Part shown: positions 1-9,409 of the stretch, one piece after another
Numbering within the stretch: the stretch's first letter is position 1
Layout of the letters: each line of letters starts with the position of its first letter
NCBI GenBank assembly: GCA_039621445.1
Contig: CP154957.1
Coordinates: 9,591,071 to 9,655,070 of the forward strand
Source: Euglena gracilis
Taxonomy: Eukaryota; Euglenida; Euglenophyceae; Euglenales
Direction: 5' to 3'
DNA length: 64,000 nucleotides
Program-made: the position numbers and the translations under genes
Notes under the pieces: generated by a model
What the model saw: only the letters and a program-made list of their open reading frames with translations
What the model was told of the DNA's origin: nothing
Databases searched by the model: none

Positions 1-681
1 ACCTGTGGCAGATGCTGCAGTAGAGGAGTACAAACTGAGAGAATGCTGAGGCAGTTGATAAAATGTAGTCCATGGAATAACCCCAGATGGCAGATGTACA
101 GTGTCTGACCTTCTCTGTGCAGGGTACTCTCTCTCCTGCCCATACTCCTGCTGCTGCAGGGCTCTTCTCTGTGCTGGGTAGTCTCTCTCCAGCTGCTCAA
201 ACTCCTGCTGATGCTGCAGGGATCTTCTCTGTGCTGGGTAGTATCCCAACTGCTGCTCATACTCCTGCTGCTGCTGCAGGGGTCTTCTCTGTGCAGAAGA
301 ATCTCTGACCTGTCTCTCTTGGTCAGGCCTCCTCCAGTCTGGAGGGAACTCAGCTGCACTCCTCCTGTCTGGAGGGTTTCCACCACGTTGCACATTGAAT
401 CTCTTTCTGTCAGGGCTTCTGCTGCGACTTCTGGTCTGTCTTTCCCAGTACTCAGCTCTTCTTTTCCTGTCAGCTTCCTTCTGTTCCCAGCGCAGCTGGC
501 GACGTCGTTCTGGGCTCACATACGAAGAACCCCACCTGCGTTTGAGATAGTTCTCATACTCATCTGCTTCAAGGAAACCTTCTCCTCCATCCTCCTCTCT
601 GCTGTCTCGGCTCCAACGCCTTCTCTTAAATGTCACAGGTTGTCGAACTCGGAGCTTCAAACTATACCCCTGGTGGGGCTT
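1..681 (-). CDS. Open exon of an Arg/Glu/Gln-rich protein with 20-residue repeats (partial)
   Basis: A minus-strand frame (codon starts at multiples of three) is open from 681 to the window edge, about 227 codons. It has no ATG, so it would be an internal or last exon; the upstream stop is at 682-684 and several AG dinucleotides just downstream could be acceptors. The product is highly charged: an R/E/D-rich part, a short SR-like stretch (RSRSRSPDRKR), then three 20-residue repeats of the type YPAQRRSLQHQQEFEQL encoded by the 60-bp array at 121-300, then an S/T-rich tail. The composition resembles nuclear SR/RE-type or coiled-coil structural proteins, but I recognise no family. It could be a host gene fragment. 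Long stop-free length plus in-frame repeats favour real coding; the exon limits are not established. Confidence 0.45.
121..300. repeat. Three tandem 60-bp repeats
   Basis: Three units of exactly 60 bp (121-180, 181-240, 241-300) share the core ATCTTCTCTGTGCTGGGTAG and the CTGCTGCTGCAGG block. The period is a multiple of three, so the minus-strand frame is preserved as 20-residue repeats. Confidence 0.85.
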
Positions 682-845
682 TCACTTGTCCGACATGTGA
701 TATGCGAAAAAAAATAGACACTCAGAAAGGACACAGGACACAGGAGTTAGGAATCAGGCTGTCTTTCGCGATCTGAATTGTGGGAAACTGTTTGAAACAT
801 GTTTAAAACAGTCTTTTTGTATTTTACTCCTCCCAGGTGTTTTAA

Positions 846-1274
846 TTCCAACCCTGCATCAGACGTGGCCCTGAAACATTGGGAGTCCCCTCTGCATTCC
901 CACGAGCACCTGCGGACACCCCTATGTGCCTCCTTGAAGGTATGGCTCTTCTCGGCACCACTGCTCCCTTGCCCCAATGGTTGGACGACAGTGCCCTGAT
1001 TCAGGCATCGCAAAGCCCCCACATTGCCCAAAAATGGTGGAACTCTCAGTTCGCTGTTGCAAGGCAAACAAAGTTGAGCAAGGCCCTGCCACCGATGGAA
1101 CAGGTACGTTTCCAAAGTCAGTGCCAACCACATGCAATGGCCTGGGCAGCGGCAGTACCCAGCACTGCAAAGCGGACTCTCTTGCAATCTGCTGAATTTC
1201 AGTGCCTCTTGCGGTGGAATGTTGGAATGGCTCTCACCGAACCCGCAAACAACACCACCTTGCTTTGCCCAAAA
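846..1274 (+). pseudogene. Non-LTR-type reverse transcriptase, C-terminal region, part 1 (split by a transposon)
   Basis: Frame open from 846 (stop at 843-845) to the insertion at 1275. The protein contains QKWWNSQFAVARQTKLSKAL and an F..LLRWNVGMAL segment, the pattern preceding the Cys/His knuckle at the C-terminus of many non-LTR-like reverse transcriptases of protists and invertebrates. Removing the element 1275-4062 with one 7-bp duplication puts this frame directly into phase with 4063-4648, completing a Cys-x2-Cys...His...Cys knuckle across the joint. No start codon is visible and the RT core itself is not in the window, so this is a 5'-truncated or decayed copy. Family assignment is by motif order only. 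Confidence 0.6.
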
Positions 1275-1280
1275 CAGGGT

Positions 1281-1410
1281 TGGATGGTTAATCGAAAAAC
1301 GGTTAATCGCTTGTGACCCCCCCCCCAGTTAATCGATCGTTTGTGGGGGGGACAATTAACCATGGTTAATCGAAAAATGGTTAATCGCTTGTGGCCCCCC
1401 CAGTTAATCG
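1281..1410. repeat. Subterminal GGTTAATCG repeats, left end
   Basis: Five copies or more of GGTTAATCG or AGTTAATCG, alternating with C/G homopolymers. The mirrored block is at 3938-4050. In DNA transposons such clusters usually bind transposase. Confidence 0.7.
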
Positions 1411-1479
1411 ACCTTTTTTTTGGCGGAAATCAAACATGTCTTGGGTTTGGGCAGGGATTTGTGCTTATCCTGAAATGGA

Positions 1480-1620
1480 TAACTACGGATAACTACGGAT
1501 AACTACGGACAAGCCCGAAACCCCCAAATACGGATAAAAACGGATAACTACGGTTAACTACGGATAAGCCAAAAAGTCCAAATAAGGATAACTACGGATA
1601 ACAACGGATAACTGCGGATA
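1480..1620. repeat. Subterminal GGATAACTAC array (left); mirrored at 3270-3335
   Basis: About ten copies of the 10-mer GGATAACTAC with single-base variants. The right-hand array at 3270-3335 has about six copies, also in plus orientation, so the arrays are direct and not inverted relative to each other. Confidence 0.8.
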
Positions 1621-1677
1621 GGCAAAAAAAATTGACGAATGTGGATGAGCAAGAACGAGAACGAGTGTTGTTTGTAC

Positions 1678-2020
1678 ATAGCCACGGGGGTGTTTCCCCC
1701 ACGACCCCCCCGCGATCCTCCCCGCGACCCCCCCGCGACCCCACCCTGAGCCCGATTCGGGGTTCCAAAAAGTACAAAAAAATTGCATTAATTAGGAATT
1801 TGCCACTCAACTGGGAATCAAAAACATGATAAATTGGTCCCAAATTCCTAATTGGACCTATTTTTGGACCTAAATGGCTCGCAAATTCCTAATTGGGATC
1901 TAAAACAAGAGGAAAGAATGACGTCACACAAGTCACACATGACCTGTCGTGAAACCCATTTCCCCCCCGCGCCCCCCCCCGCGCCCCCCCCGCGCCCCCC
2001 CCCCCCCCGCGACCCCAACA
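1678..2020. repeat. CGCG(A/T/C)CCCCCC box pair with TTCCTAATT repeats
   Basis: Two C-rich blocks of repeated CGCGACCCCCC / CGCGCCCCCCC (1690-1745 and 1965-2020) flank a segment with several copies of AATTCCTAATT. The same architecture recurs at 7098-7395, marking a dispersed repeat family. Confidence 0.5.
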
Positions 2021-2192
2021 CCCCCCACAGAGACATTGGGCCTTTCTGGGCTCAACGTGAGCCCGCCCTTTCTGAGGCTGTTTTTCCTTATGTCTATTTT
2101 CCTGTCTCTAGTGCAGTGATTGAACGGTCTTTCAAGCAGCCCTTTTCTTCGGCTTTTTTCGCAACAATTTTCCATTTTGCAGCGTGCATCCT

Positions 2193-2964
2193 ACCCCCCC
2201 CCCCTTGTCCAACGACTGGGCTTGTCCAACGACCCCCCCCCGGTCAGAGACGATCTTTTCGTATACGATCTTGGGGAAGAGACTTGATAATGTTCTTGCT
2301 TTTGATTTTGTTTTTTGCAGCTTCTCCGACTTCTGTGACGAACCACTACCCAGTGGGTTGTTGTGTTCTCTATCGTCGCTCGAATGGTGACCTTGCAGAA
2401 GGCGTCGTTGTGGGCAAGCACCTTTGATGATGTTATTTGCTAATTTGGGACCATTTTGCATTGATTTGGGCAAATGTTGGGCTAATTTGGGTCAACATGA
2501 ACACTTTTATGGCATTTTTGGCCATTTTGTACCAATTTGGTGATTTTGGGTATTTTTGGGGTTTTTTTGTGAATATTTTGTGGACATTGTTGGCAATTTT
2601 GGGCTATTTTAGATTGGCTATTGTCGAGCGCAAAGTGCCAAAAATTTCCAGCGAGACGCACCGGAAATTCCCCCCAGGGGTTTTTTTTAGTCGTGGACCC
2701 CCGGGGGGGGGTAGGGTGGGTGGGTCCGGCCGAGCCACCCCCCGGGGGGAGGGGGTCCCCCCAAATGGGGGGTATACTTTTCTGCGCCGAAAAAAATGCT
2801 ATTTTTAGCACTTTTCGTGATTTATCGGCCATTTTTTGTGGGTCCCACGGGACCCCCCTCCCCCCCCCCCGGTCTTAAAAAAACCCCTGTTCCCCCCCTG
2901 TCTAACGACCCCCCCCTGGTCAGAGACGAACATTAGTGGTCGTTGGACAAGGGGGGGGGAGGTA
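2193..2964. mobile_element. TACC/poly-C inverted-repeat element nested at level 3
   Basis: Left end is TACC followed by a C run then TTGTCCAACGAC (2193-2217); the right end 2939-2964 is the complement (GTCGTTGGACAA, G run, GGTA). TA is present at both edges, so a TA target as in Tc1/mariner or Stowaway-type elements is likely. A second inverted pair (ACGACCCCCCC + GGTCAGAGACGA) lies just inside. A short open segment after a TTTTTGCAG acceptor-like site (2321-2427) was seen but not recognised. Confidence 0.6.
2675..2889. mobile_element. 215-bp CAGGGG miniature element, 7-bp TSD (level 4), copy 1
   Basis: Ends CAGGGGTTTTTTTTAG and CTTAAAAAAACCCCTG are inverted repeats. The flanks are TTCCCCC at 2668-2674 and 2890-2896. 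The interior is a GTGGACCCC...GGGTCC type C/G-rich segment. A second diverged copy is at 34818-35080. Confidence 0.8.
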
Positions 2965-3397
2965 TAAAGAGATGGGCTGCTTTCAGTTTGGCCAGTGTCA
3001 TTCATGTTAAAAACCGACAGAAGATGTCGTCTATCCTCCGGCAGGCAGCTGTTGGCATGTTCTGTAACGGTGATTGTGAACAAAGGTGGATGAAATATTA
3101 AAAAACCCACACTGGACATTGTCGTTTCCATCTGCCTTGGATGCTTGTCCTTTTCTGTTTAGATTGTCATATTTCACGAATTTTTAGGCATTTCTGAGGT
3201 TTATGATGATCAACTCTCTTCATCCTTCTAGATGGATATCTCCTGTCAGGAAGGGTATTTTAGCAAATAAGGAAAACTACGGATAACTACGGATAACTAC
3301 GGATAACTACGGATAACTACGGATAAGAATTTGACCCCCCAAAAAAGGATAAGCACAAAACCCTGGTTTGGGAACATTTCTCTACCCTTTGGGGACT

Positions 3398-3536
3398 TAC
3401 CATGCCCCCCCCCCATATAAGACCCCCCCCCCCTGGCCGGCCAAAGGCCGGCCCTTTGGCCGGGCCTGGGGGGCCTAGGCCCCCCCTAGGATTTTGGCTC
3501 CCGAGGGAGGGGTCTTATATGGGGGGGGGCATGGTA
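3398..3536. mobile_element. 139-bp TACC/poly-C MITE
   Basis: Left arm TACCATG + C run + ATATAAGACC (3398 onward) and right arm its exact complement ending GGTA at 3536. The centre is made of GGCCGGCC palindromes. It is inserted in the 1275-4062 element and has TA at both edges. Confidence 0.8.
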
Positions 3537-4062
3537 GACACTGGGTGGGGATGGACCCTGTTGTGTGTGGTAATTGAAGTTCCCTTTTGGAAAAGAGGCA
3601 CTTTTCAACTGCAACACCCAACATAACCCTTCGGAGGAGGGGTGGTAATTGTCATCAGATAAAAGAAGCTGTGACCCCAGTGATTTGCGCAATCGCCATA
3701 GTGATGATAGTTGATGCGCTCGTGTTTGTGCAAATGAATTTACGCCAACTTGGCTATCTGACCCATTAGACAGGCAACGGAGATCCGTGTGGTTTTTATT
3801 TTTTTGGTTTGTTTGACTCATGATCCATCCAATGAATGAGAGTCCGAGCTCTGGTTTGGGGATGATGTTTTCAAGCACCAATTTGGTAAGGTGTACAACA
3901 CTACTCAAGGGTAGGGACACTTTGAATTTTTTTGAAGTGGTTAATCGAAATTAATCGAGGGAAAGGCACAATTAATCGAAAATTGGTTAATCGCTTGTTG
4001 ACCCCCAGTTAACCATGGTTAATCGCTTGACCCCAAAAATAACGGTTAATTGCCCAACCCTG

Positions 4063-4648
4063 CCCAAAATGCCATGGTCAACTTGATGTCTCTGGTCACC
4101 ACTTGCTGTGCTGCAAATACAACAATCTTACCCGGCGGCATACAGCAATTCAGGACTATTTGACATCCTTGGCTCAGCGAGCAGGTTTCCAAGCAAAGAA
4201 GGAGCAACGTGCCGATGACAATTCCCAGCCGGGTGACGTTTTCATTCCACGGCTGGATAGTGATGGCCCGGTTGCGATTGATGTCACCATCCGCCACACC
4301 CAAATTCCTAGCAACCCCCTCGCACAAGCTTCTAAACTGCAGGCCTGGCAAGAAAGACAAGATGCACGCCGCGGTTGGAGGCTCACAGCCTTTGTCTTGG
4401 ACTGTTTTGGTGCCATGGGCCAAGAAGGCCGCACGTTGATGTCCACCCTCCTGAAAGCCCTCTTGGGCCAACGGGAGGGATGGCTCCAACGGCAGGTAGA
4501 AGCAGATATTTGGCAAGGGTTGTCCTTGACACTGGCAAAAGAAATCTCAAAACAATTGGTCTGGAGCTTCTTCACTGACCTCTCCACTGACTTCCAAATG
4601 GACACTCCATCTGGTTCCACAGCTTCTCATGCGCCATACACTTCATAA
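4063..4648 (+). pseudogene. Non-LTR-type reverse transcriptase C-terminus, part 2: Cys/His knuckle and PD-(D/E)xK-like nuclease
   Basis: Continues the frame broken at 1274 and ends with TAA at 4646-4648. Visible motifs in order: CHGQLDVSGHHLLCC (Cys/His knuckle, first Cys lies upstream of the insertion), RRHTAIQDYL (the conserved R-H-N/T-x-x-R/Q-D block), PGDVFIPRLDSDG then VAIDVTIRH (an Asp...Asp-Val-Thr arrangement typical of the restriction-endonuclease-like fold), and a helical tail. In this class the nuclease nicks target DNA for target-primed reverse transcription. The piece after the insertion is about 195 residues and intact, but the gene as a whole is disrupted. Family is inferred from motif order, without database comparison. 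Confidence 0.62.
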
Positions 4649-5660
4649 GCGACCACAATCCTCAACCTTGCACCCCAATGCTAACTCAATACCGTCAAAG
4701 CACGTTGTCATCAGAGCCACAAACCTCACCACAAAGCGCCAAAAAAGAGACCAAAGCCACTTGCTAGGACGCAGGGGTCCTCATCAACGAACCATCGACA
4801 CACACACGCCATGGACATCCAACGGCAAGGCGAGCAAAAACCCGACACAAACACGCCATCCTGTGGCAAAAGAGGTACAAACGCCCCCCCCTTCCCCGCC
4901 CAATATATATTGAAGGTGACCTTTGTTCATCTTCCTCCAACCACTGACCACGGTTACCTGCACTCTTTTGTACATTACACCCACAAGTATAATCAACCCG
5001 CGACCTGTGGCGGCACAGGGAGTCACAAGGGGGTTCCTCTTGTGGCGAGGGCCAAAAGAGACGTTTCCCTGGGCCCAGGGCACGGTTTGGGTGAAGCTGT
5101 GCTACCCACCGTGTAGTGTGCAGACCATGCACTTGGTAAAGCAGGTGTTGGGTGACCAACAAGGGTGGGCAAGGCAACACCGGGCGGCAGACATATGGTA
5201 ACGAATATCGTCAGCTTTGATGGCTTTCGTGGCGGAGCAGCTATCTGAGCTATTTGCAGCTGCAAGAGGACATGATGAGCTACCACTGACAACCACATCG
5301 CAGGAGGTGCAACCGGCTCCAAACAAAGCACAAGGTGTGACCGCAGTGGCGGCTGTGGACATGGAAGGATGGCAAAGAGTGCTCCAATCGGAAGAAGGGA
5401 CCTTGGTCGGCCCCATCCACATCCAATGCATGCGCCCGAGGTGAGACACCCGGCAAAAAGGAGATGGTAGCACCATCCCCCCCCAAAAAAAAACCGCAGG
5501 GCCCACGCCTCTCTGGGCAAGGCCAACGAGAATCGAAGTGAAACATGACAAGTGACGGGCGGGTGCAACGGCTCGCGGTGACCCGTCCCGACGGCCAAGA
5601 ACAGCACGCCGACACGGGCGACGCGCTCGCACGGGCAACGCGCGGGCACGACACGCGCGA
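4649..5660. other. No gene recognised
   Basis: About 1 kb of moderate-complexity sequence. Short overlapping frames occur on both strands; the frame 5217-5444 (75 codons) has no recognisable motif. Confidence 0.5.
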
Positions 5661-5667
5661 GACACGT

Positions 5668-5779
5668 GCGAGCCGTGCCGAGCCGTGCCGAGCCATGCCG
5701 AGCCGTGCCGAGCCGTGCCGAGCCATGCCGAGCCGTGCCGAGCCGTGCCGAGCCGTACCGAGCCGTGCCGAGCCGTGCC
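5668..5779. repeat. 10-bp minisatellite GAGCCGTGCC
   Basis: About eleven tandem copies of GAGCCGTGCC with CAT and TAC variants, ending in an A run. Confidence 0.85.
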
Positions 5780-5819
5780 TAAAAAAAAAAAACGTACGCA
5801 CTTATTGCGGTCTTTGAGC

Positions 5820-6128
5820 ACCGAAGCGCTTCACGGTCCACTGCAAGCAGCAGCCCGGGTGATTCGGCGGACATGGTATGACATTCTGGGCCAACCGGCA
5901 TCAAGTGATTCGGTGGATCAAATGCTCACTCCCGAACTGCTCACTCTGAATGGCAGGTCTCGGTTTCAAGGATTCTCCGACACTGGCCAGAATGGCAGGA
6001 GTGCTTCCTCCTGAGGCGTGTGCACTTCCATCGGACTTCACACGGATGGTCACACCACCAGATGATCACAAAAGGCAAAAGTGGTGGATAGACAAGGTGC
6101 ATCAAGCAAGAAAAGAGGCGAAGCATAC
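5820..6128 (+). pseudogene. Second non-LTR-type RT C-terminal fragment, part 1
   Basis: Two overlapping plus frames join near 5950: an upstream one containing ARVIRRTWYDILGQPAS and a downstream one containing GLGFKDSPTLARMAGVL followed by QKWWIDKVHQARKE. The GLGF..S..LA segment resembles the region upstream of the Cys/His knuckle in reverse transcriptases of this type. The frame change indicates a one-base indel. It runs into a miniature element at 6129; skipping that element and one 9-bp duplication keeps the frame (489 + 9 bp is divisible by three). Confidence 0.45.
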
Positions 6129-6481
6129 ATAGTTGGCAACATGTTTTTTTTGGACTTTTTTTTTGTTTTTTTTAATTCTAACAATGTTTTTTTTAAAAAA
6201 AACAAAAAAAACGCCAACAAGGTTTTGCTCGGAAAATTTTTTGAATGCATATTTTCAATCATTTTTGGCAAGTTTTGGGGCATTTCTGCCAAAATATTTC
6301 CTGAAACAAAAAATGAAAAAAGTCCTAAAGTTGCATTGTTTTTGCATTTTTTGAACGTTTTTGACCATTTTTTTGGCAATTTTTGAACTTAGTAGGATTC
6401 GAAGTATGGTTTGGGTGTTTCATAACAAGTTTTTTCAATGAAATTTTCTTTTGTTTTTTTGATGTTTTTTTTTTTTTTTTT

Positions 6482-6513
<32 letters not shown>

Positions 6514-6617
6514 TTTCTTTTTTTTTTTTTTTTTTTGGCTTTTTTTTTTGTTTTTGTAAAATTTTAAAAATCACGTTGTTTTGTTTTTTTTAAAAAAACA
6601 AAAAAACGCCAAGTATG
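6129..6617 (+). mobile_element. T-rich Mutator-like miniature element, copy A, 9-bp TSD
   Basis: Flanked by GAAGCATAC at 6120-6128 and 6618-6626. Termini ATAGTTGGC and GCCAAGTATG are short inverted repeats. Both ends carry a block of T run, A run, then AACGCC; the interior has AACTTAGTAGGATTC and GTTTCATAAC. Copy B at 22004-22408 has the same order and its own 9-bp duplication; a partial inverted copy is at 19301-19483. A T/G homopolymer expansion fills 6460-6560. No coding capacity. Confidence 0.8.
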
Positions 6618-6866
6618 GAAGCATACCCTGGGTCCGAAAATCCCAAAGACAAAGTACCGCCTGCTCATGGATGGGCGCAAAATCATCAGGTGCATTGTGT
6701 CCCTTCGTGATGCCCTTGATCCCTTCGGTCACCATCTGTTCTGTTGTAGGAAAAACAAACCCGTGCAGCAACACAACGCTGTGCGAGATGTGATGGCAAT
6801 GGTCTTGAGAACGGGTTGCACACCGAAACAGAAGTCACAATCAGAGGGATTTTTTTTTTTAGGAAT
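6618..6866 (+). pseudogene. Second non-LTR-type RT C-terminal fragment, part 2
   Basis: In frame with 5950-6128 after excision of the miniature element. It contains LDPFGHHLFCC followed by QQHNAVRDVM, the knuckle plus H-N-x-x-R-D block also present at 4063-4648, but diverged. Similarity fades after about 6850 where a T run with an AG follows, so the nuclease part is missing or lies in another frame. The fragment is a different copy, not a recent duplicate, of the element at 846-4648. Confidence 0.5.
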
Positions 6867-7097
6867 CCGACTTTTTTCACTTTTGGGAGACCCGTTTTTG
6901 ACCTCCGGTGGCAGGGGGAAACACCTCGTCAAGCGAAGCCGATGCGACACGAAAAGCTGTTTTTCGGCGAGGCACCCTCGTCTGGTGAAGGCGTTATACC
7001 TGTCGCTGTCCCCCTGTTTTGTGGTGCCCAGTGAACGCGTAGGTGCGCATTGACCCCTGTCCTTGTCCCGGACTTTTTTTTGAAGTTTTGGACAGTA

Positions 7098-7395
7098 ATT
7101 ATGGCTCCCAGGGGGGTGTCTCCCTCGCGTCCCCCCCGCGTCCCCCCCCCACGTCCCCCCCGCGTCCCACCTTGGAACCAAAATTTTGTTCTCGAGACAG
7201 CCAAATTTAGGAGGCTGATTCCTAATTTCAGGCAAATCTGAGGTTGGTGATTCCTAATTTGGTGTGGGTGATTCCTAACTTGCGGTGGGTGATTCCTAAT
7301 TTGGTGGGTTTGTCCTAATTTGTTGTGGTAAAATGGGGTCTCCCCCACGTCCCCCCCCCCGCGTCCCCCCCCGCGTCCCCCCCGCGTCCCAGACA
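7098..7395. repeat. CGCGTCCCCCC box pair with GATTCCTAATTT repeats
   Basis: Blocks of CGCGTCCCCCC at 7118-7165 and 7340-7390 flank about five copies of GTGATTCCTAATTTG (7215-7325). Same layout as 1678-2020. Confidence 0.55.
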
Positions 7396-7683
7396 CCCCC
7401 CAGGGGTGGTTGTGGGAAGGGGGCACTGTTGTCAAAACGGTTAAAGAGGAGGGAAGGTTCTGTGCCCTGTGCTGGAAGCAGGGCACGAGGGGGCGCTGGC
7501 CAATGTTTGGTGTGTGCGTGTAGTTTGCATTAAGAGTGGCGGGGAGTATGGGCTACACTTCAGCTGTGTGGTTTCAAACCCAGACCAGGCGGGGGGAGTT
7601 GACGTGGGTGGTGGCAGGCCCAAGGCCCACCTGGGAGTGATAATATTCGACGATATGGCTGTCATTCAAAGAAAGGCATGGGA
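7396..7683. other. Short unassigned open frame region
   Basis: A plus frame 7469-7699 (76 codons, containing GGGRPKAHLGVIIFDD) has protein-like composition up to the CAGGG end at 7684, but I do not recognise it. It may be a fragment of a gene interrupted by the following element. Confidence 0.25.
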
Positions 7684-8484
7684 CAGGGATTCCCTCTGAT
7701 TCGTGGCATGAATAATCACGAATAATCACGAATCACCACGATTTTCGGATTTTTCAAAAATCACGAATAATCACGAATATCTCAAATAATCACGAATGAG
7801 ATTTTTTTCTTGGGAATTTTTTTTTATTACTGTTGCCCGGCCCAAAAGGCGGCGGAAAACTGAGCAAACCACAAAAATTCACAATTTCCACAGCCAAAGA
7901 GTTGGTTTTAAGCTCTTTTGTTTGTGGCGAACAGGTTTCTTTTTAAGACCTCCGGGGAGGAGAGGGGGTCCCCCCACTAGGGCTGTTTCGATTAATCGAT
8001 TAATCGATTAACCGTTCGTCGTCGCCGATTAATCGAATCGTTCGGCCCATGGCGATTAATCGTTCATTGTGAATGTAAACCACAATAGGCACAATATTTG
8101 TTGAAATCAACAAAAATTTGTGGGGTAGTCAGTCATATAGCACACTACTTGCTGGCACACCATGAAAATGGTTGTTAAAAGTGGCCACGACTCAGTGAAC
8201 GTGCCCGTGAAACATCGCGCGATTCTGATTAAGATACAGCAGTTCCTAATAAGCTTCGTTCTGCCATGTTGAAACAAAAATTCGTCGACGAGCACACAAA
8301 GAAATGGTCTATGTTCGATATTAGAATTTCTCAGGCAAGCGACCAATTAATCGTTAATCGTCCGAGACACCCCGATTAATCGCGATTAATCGCTCGCCAG
8401 CACGAAACGATTAATTGGCACAACCATACCCCCACCCACCTAGCCCGGCGCAGGACCCCCCCTCAGCATTCAGAACTTTATTTT

Positions 8485-8571
8485 ATTTTTCTTTAGAAAA
8501 TGTCTTCTTCGGATTCTGATGGCAAATCACAATCTACTGCTGCTGCTACTGCTGCTGCCATGGAATTGAAG
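8485..8571 (+). pseudogene. Candidate first exon of an outer transposase-like gene
   Basis: After a TTTCTTTAG acceptor-like site an ATG at 8500 opens MSSSDSDGKSQST. A similar start (M-Y-S-S-E-N-D-G..QST) occurs at 8714 inside the nested element, after a CCCTTGCAG site. After the nested element, the frame near 9425-9500 contains RAAQYPGQFEVRG, resembling RAAQFGGVMEVRG of the nested copy. This suggests that the 8572-9409 element jumped into the first exons of a related element's gene. Frames do not line up perfectly; evidence is limited to these short matches. Confidence 0.35.
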
Positions 8572-9409
8572 CAGGGTTTTTCACCGGTTCGTGCCACGAA
8601 CAATCACGAACAATCACGAACCAGCACGAACTTGAGACTTTGGCAAAAATCACGAACAATCACGAACCATCACGAACAATCACGAACCTGATTTTTTTTA
8701 TCACCCTTGCAGAAATGTATTCTTCTGAGAATGACGGTGTTGTTCAATCAACCAAACAGAAAATATAATGGAAGAGAGGTGGAAAAATGACTCCTCAAAA
8801 GCGTGCCGTGCCGCCCAGGTGTCATACCTATCTTGTTTTTATTTCCCCCCTTTTGGCACGTTTTCCAGTTTGGTGGAGTGATGGAAGTGAGAGGTTTGGA
8901 AATGTGGTGCAGTGTTTGCCATGTTTCAGTGCACTGGGCCGAGAACACACATGCAAAGCAACATATTTCATTGTCAACTCACAAGGACAACCTCTTTCGC
9001 AAACCAAAGATTGTGGAAACACCTGGTCCATTAGCTGAATTGATGGATGCACCCAAAGGGGCCCAGGCACAGGAAGGGGGGGGGGTCCCACGGGACCCCC
9101 CTGTCGAGTTCCGAACTCAACCAGACAAAGGGGGGGAGGAGGGTTTGGGACCCGAACTCGACTGCCTCCAAACATGACGTGGTGGCATTTTGTTTGTTTC
9201 AATATATTTTTGTATTTTTGCTTTCCCCATTAACCTAAATATTTAGATTAAAAGAGACACAAGAAGCCAAAGTACAAGAGGAAACACCAATTTCGCCGAG
9301 GAAAACAGAAAACCGGGCGGTTTTTTGGAAGCACGAACAATCACGAACAATCACGAACAATCACGAACTGGATTTCAGGCTTCCTAGCACGAACCGGTGG
9401 TAAACCCTG
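8572..9409 (+). mobile_element. CAGGG-terminus element, 7-bp TSD, carries a zinc-finger exon
   Basis: Left end CAGGGTTTTTCACCGG and complemented right end CAGGGTTTACCACCGG match, both running into GTTCGTG. Flanks are ATTGAAG at 8565-8571 and 9410-9416. Subterminal arrays of CACGAACAAT are at 8590-8690 and 9330-9372. The 838-bp body includes a two-exon coding remnant (8768-9177). Confidence 0.85.
8768..9177 (+). pseudogene. hAT-like transposase N-terminal fragment with BED/C2H2-type zinc finger
   Basis: An ATG at 8768 opens a short exon ending CAG at 8818; a 50-nt intron-like gap (GTGTCATACC at 8819 to TTTTCCAG at 8868) leads in phase to a second exon open to 9177. Exon 2 has CSVCHVSVHWAENTHAKQH then STHKDNL: Cys-x2-Cys followed by two His in the spacing of BED and related zinc fingers found at the N-terminus of hAT transposases. 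A Pro/Gly-rich tail follows. No catalytic RNase H-like domain fits into the 838-bp element, so this is a deletion derivative. Finger identity is moderately sure; the splice model is inferred from frame continuity only. Confidence 0.5.

Larger units (their letters stand above)
1452..3365. mobile_element. CAGGG-terminus DNA transposon nested at level 2, 7-bp TSD
   Basis: Left end CAGGGATTTGTGCTTATCC (1452) matches the complement of the right end at 3346-3365 (CAGGGTTTTGTGCTTATCC). Perfect 7-bp duplications GTTTGGG lie at 1445-1451 and 3366-3372. Subterminal arrays of GGATAACTAC occur at 1480-1620 and 3270-3335. The element carries a TA-type element (2193-2964) in its interior and no recognisable transposase frame. 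The same terminal design and TSD length as 1275-4062 indicate one transposition machinery. Confidence 0.88.
1275..4062. mobile_element. CAGGG-terminus DNA transposon, 7-bp TSD, host of nested insertions
   Basis: Ends are CAGGGTTGG (1275) and its complement CCAACCCTG (ending 4062). The flanks are identical 7-mers CCCAAAA at 1268-1274 and 4063-4069. Excision with one 7-mer restores the interrupted reverse-transcriptase frame, which independently confirms the boundaries. Inside both ends lie iterated subterminal motifs GGTTAATCG / CGATTAACC (1281-1410 and 3938-4050). Once the nested elements at 1452-3365 and 3398-3536 are subtracted, only about 0.7 kb remains, with no transposase. CAGGG ends and subterminal repeats resemble hAT elements, but hAT normally makes 8-bp duplications. 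Confidence 0.85.

Noticed and set aside
1480-1620. CRISPR array (regular short repeats)
   Set aside because: Repeats are 10-mers without spacers, lie at transposon ends, and no cas genes or prokaryotic signals exist.
6389-6574. Lys-rich minus-strand ORF (61 codons)
   Set aside because: Translation of the T homopolymer in the miniature element.
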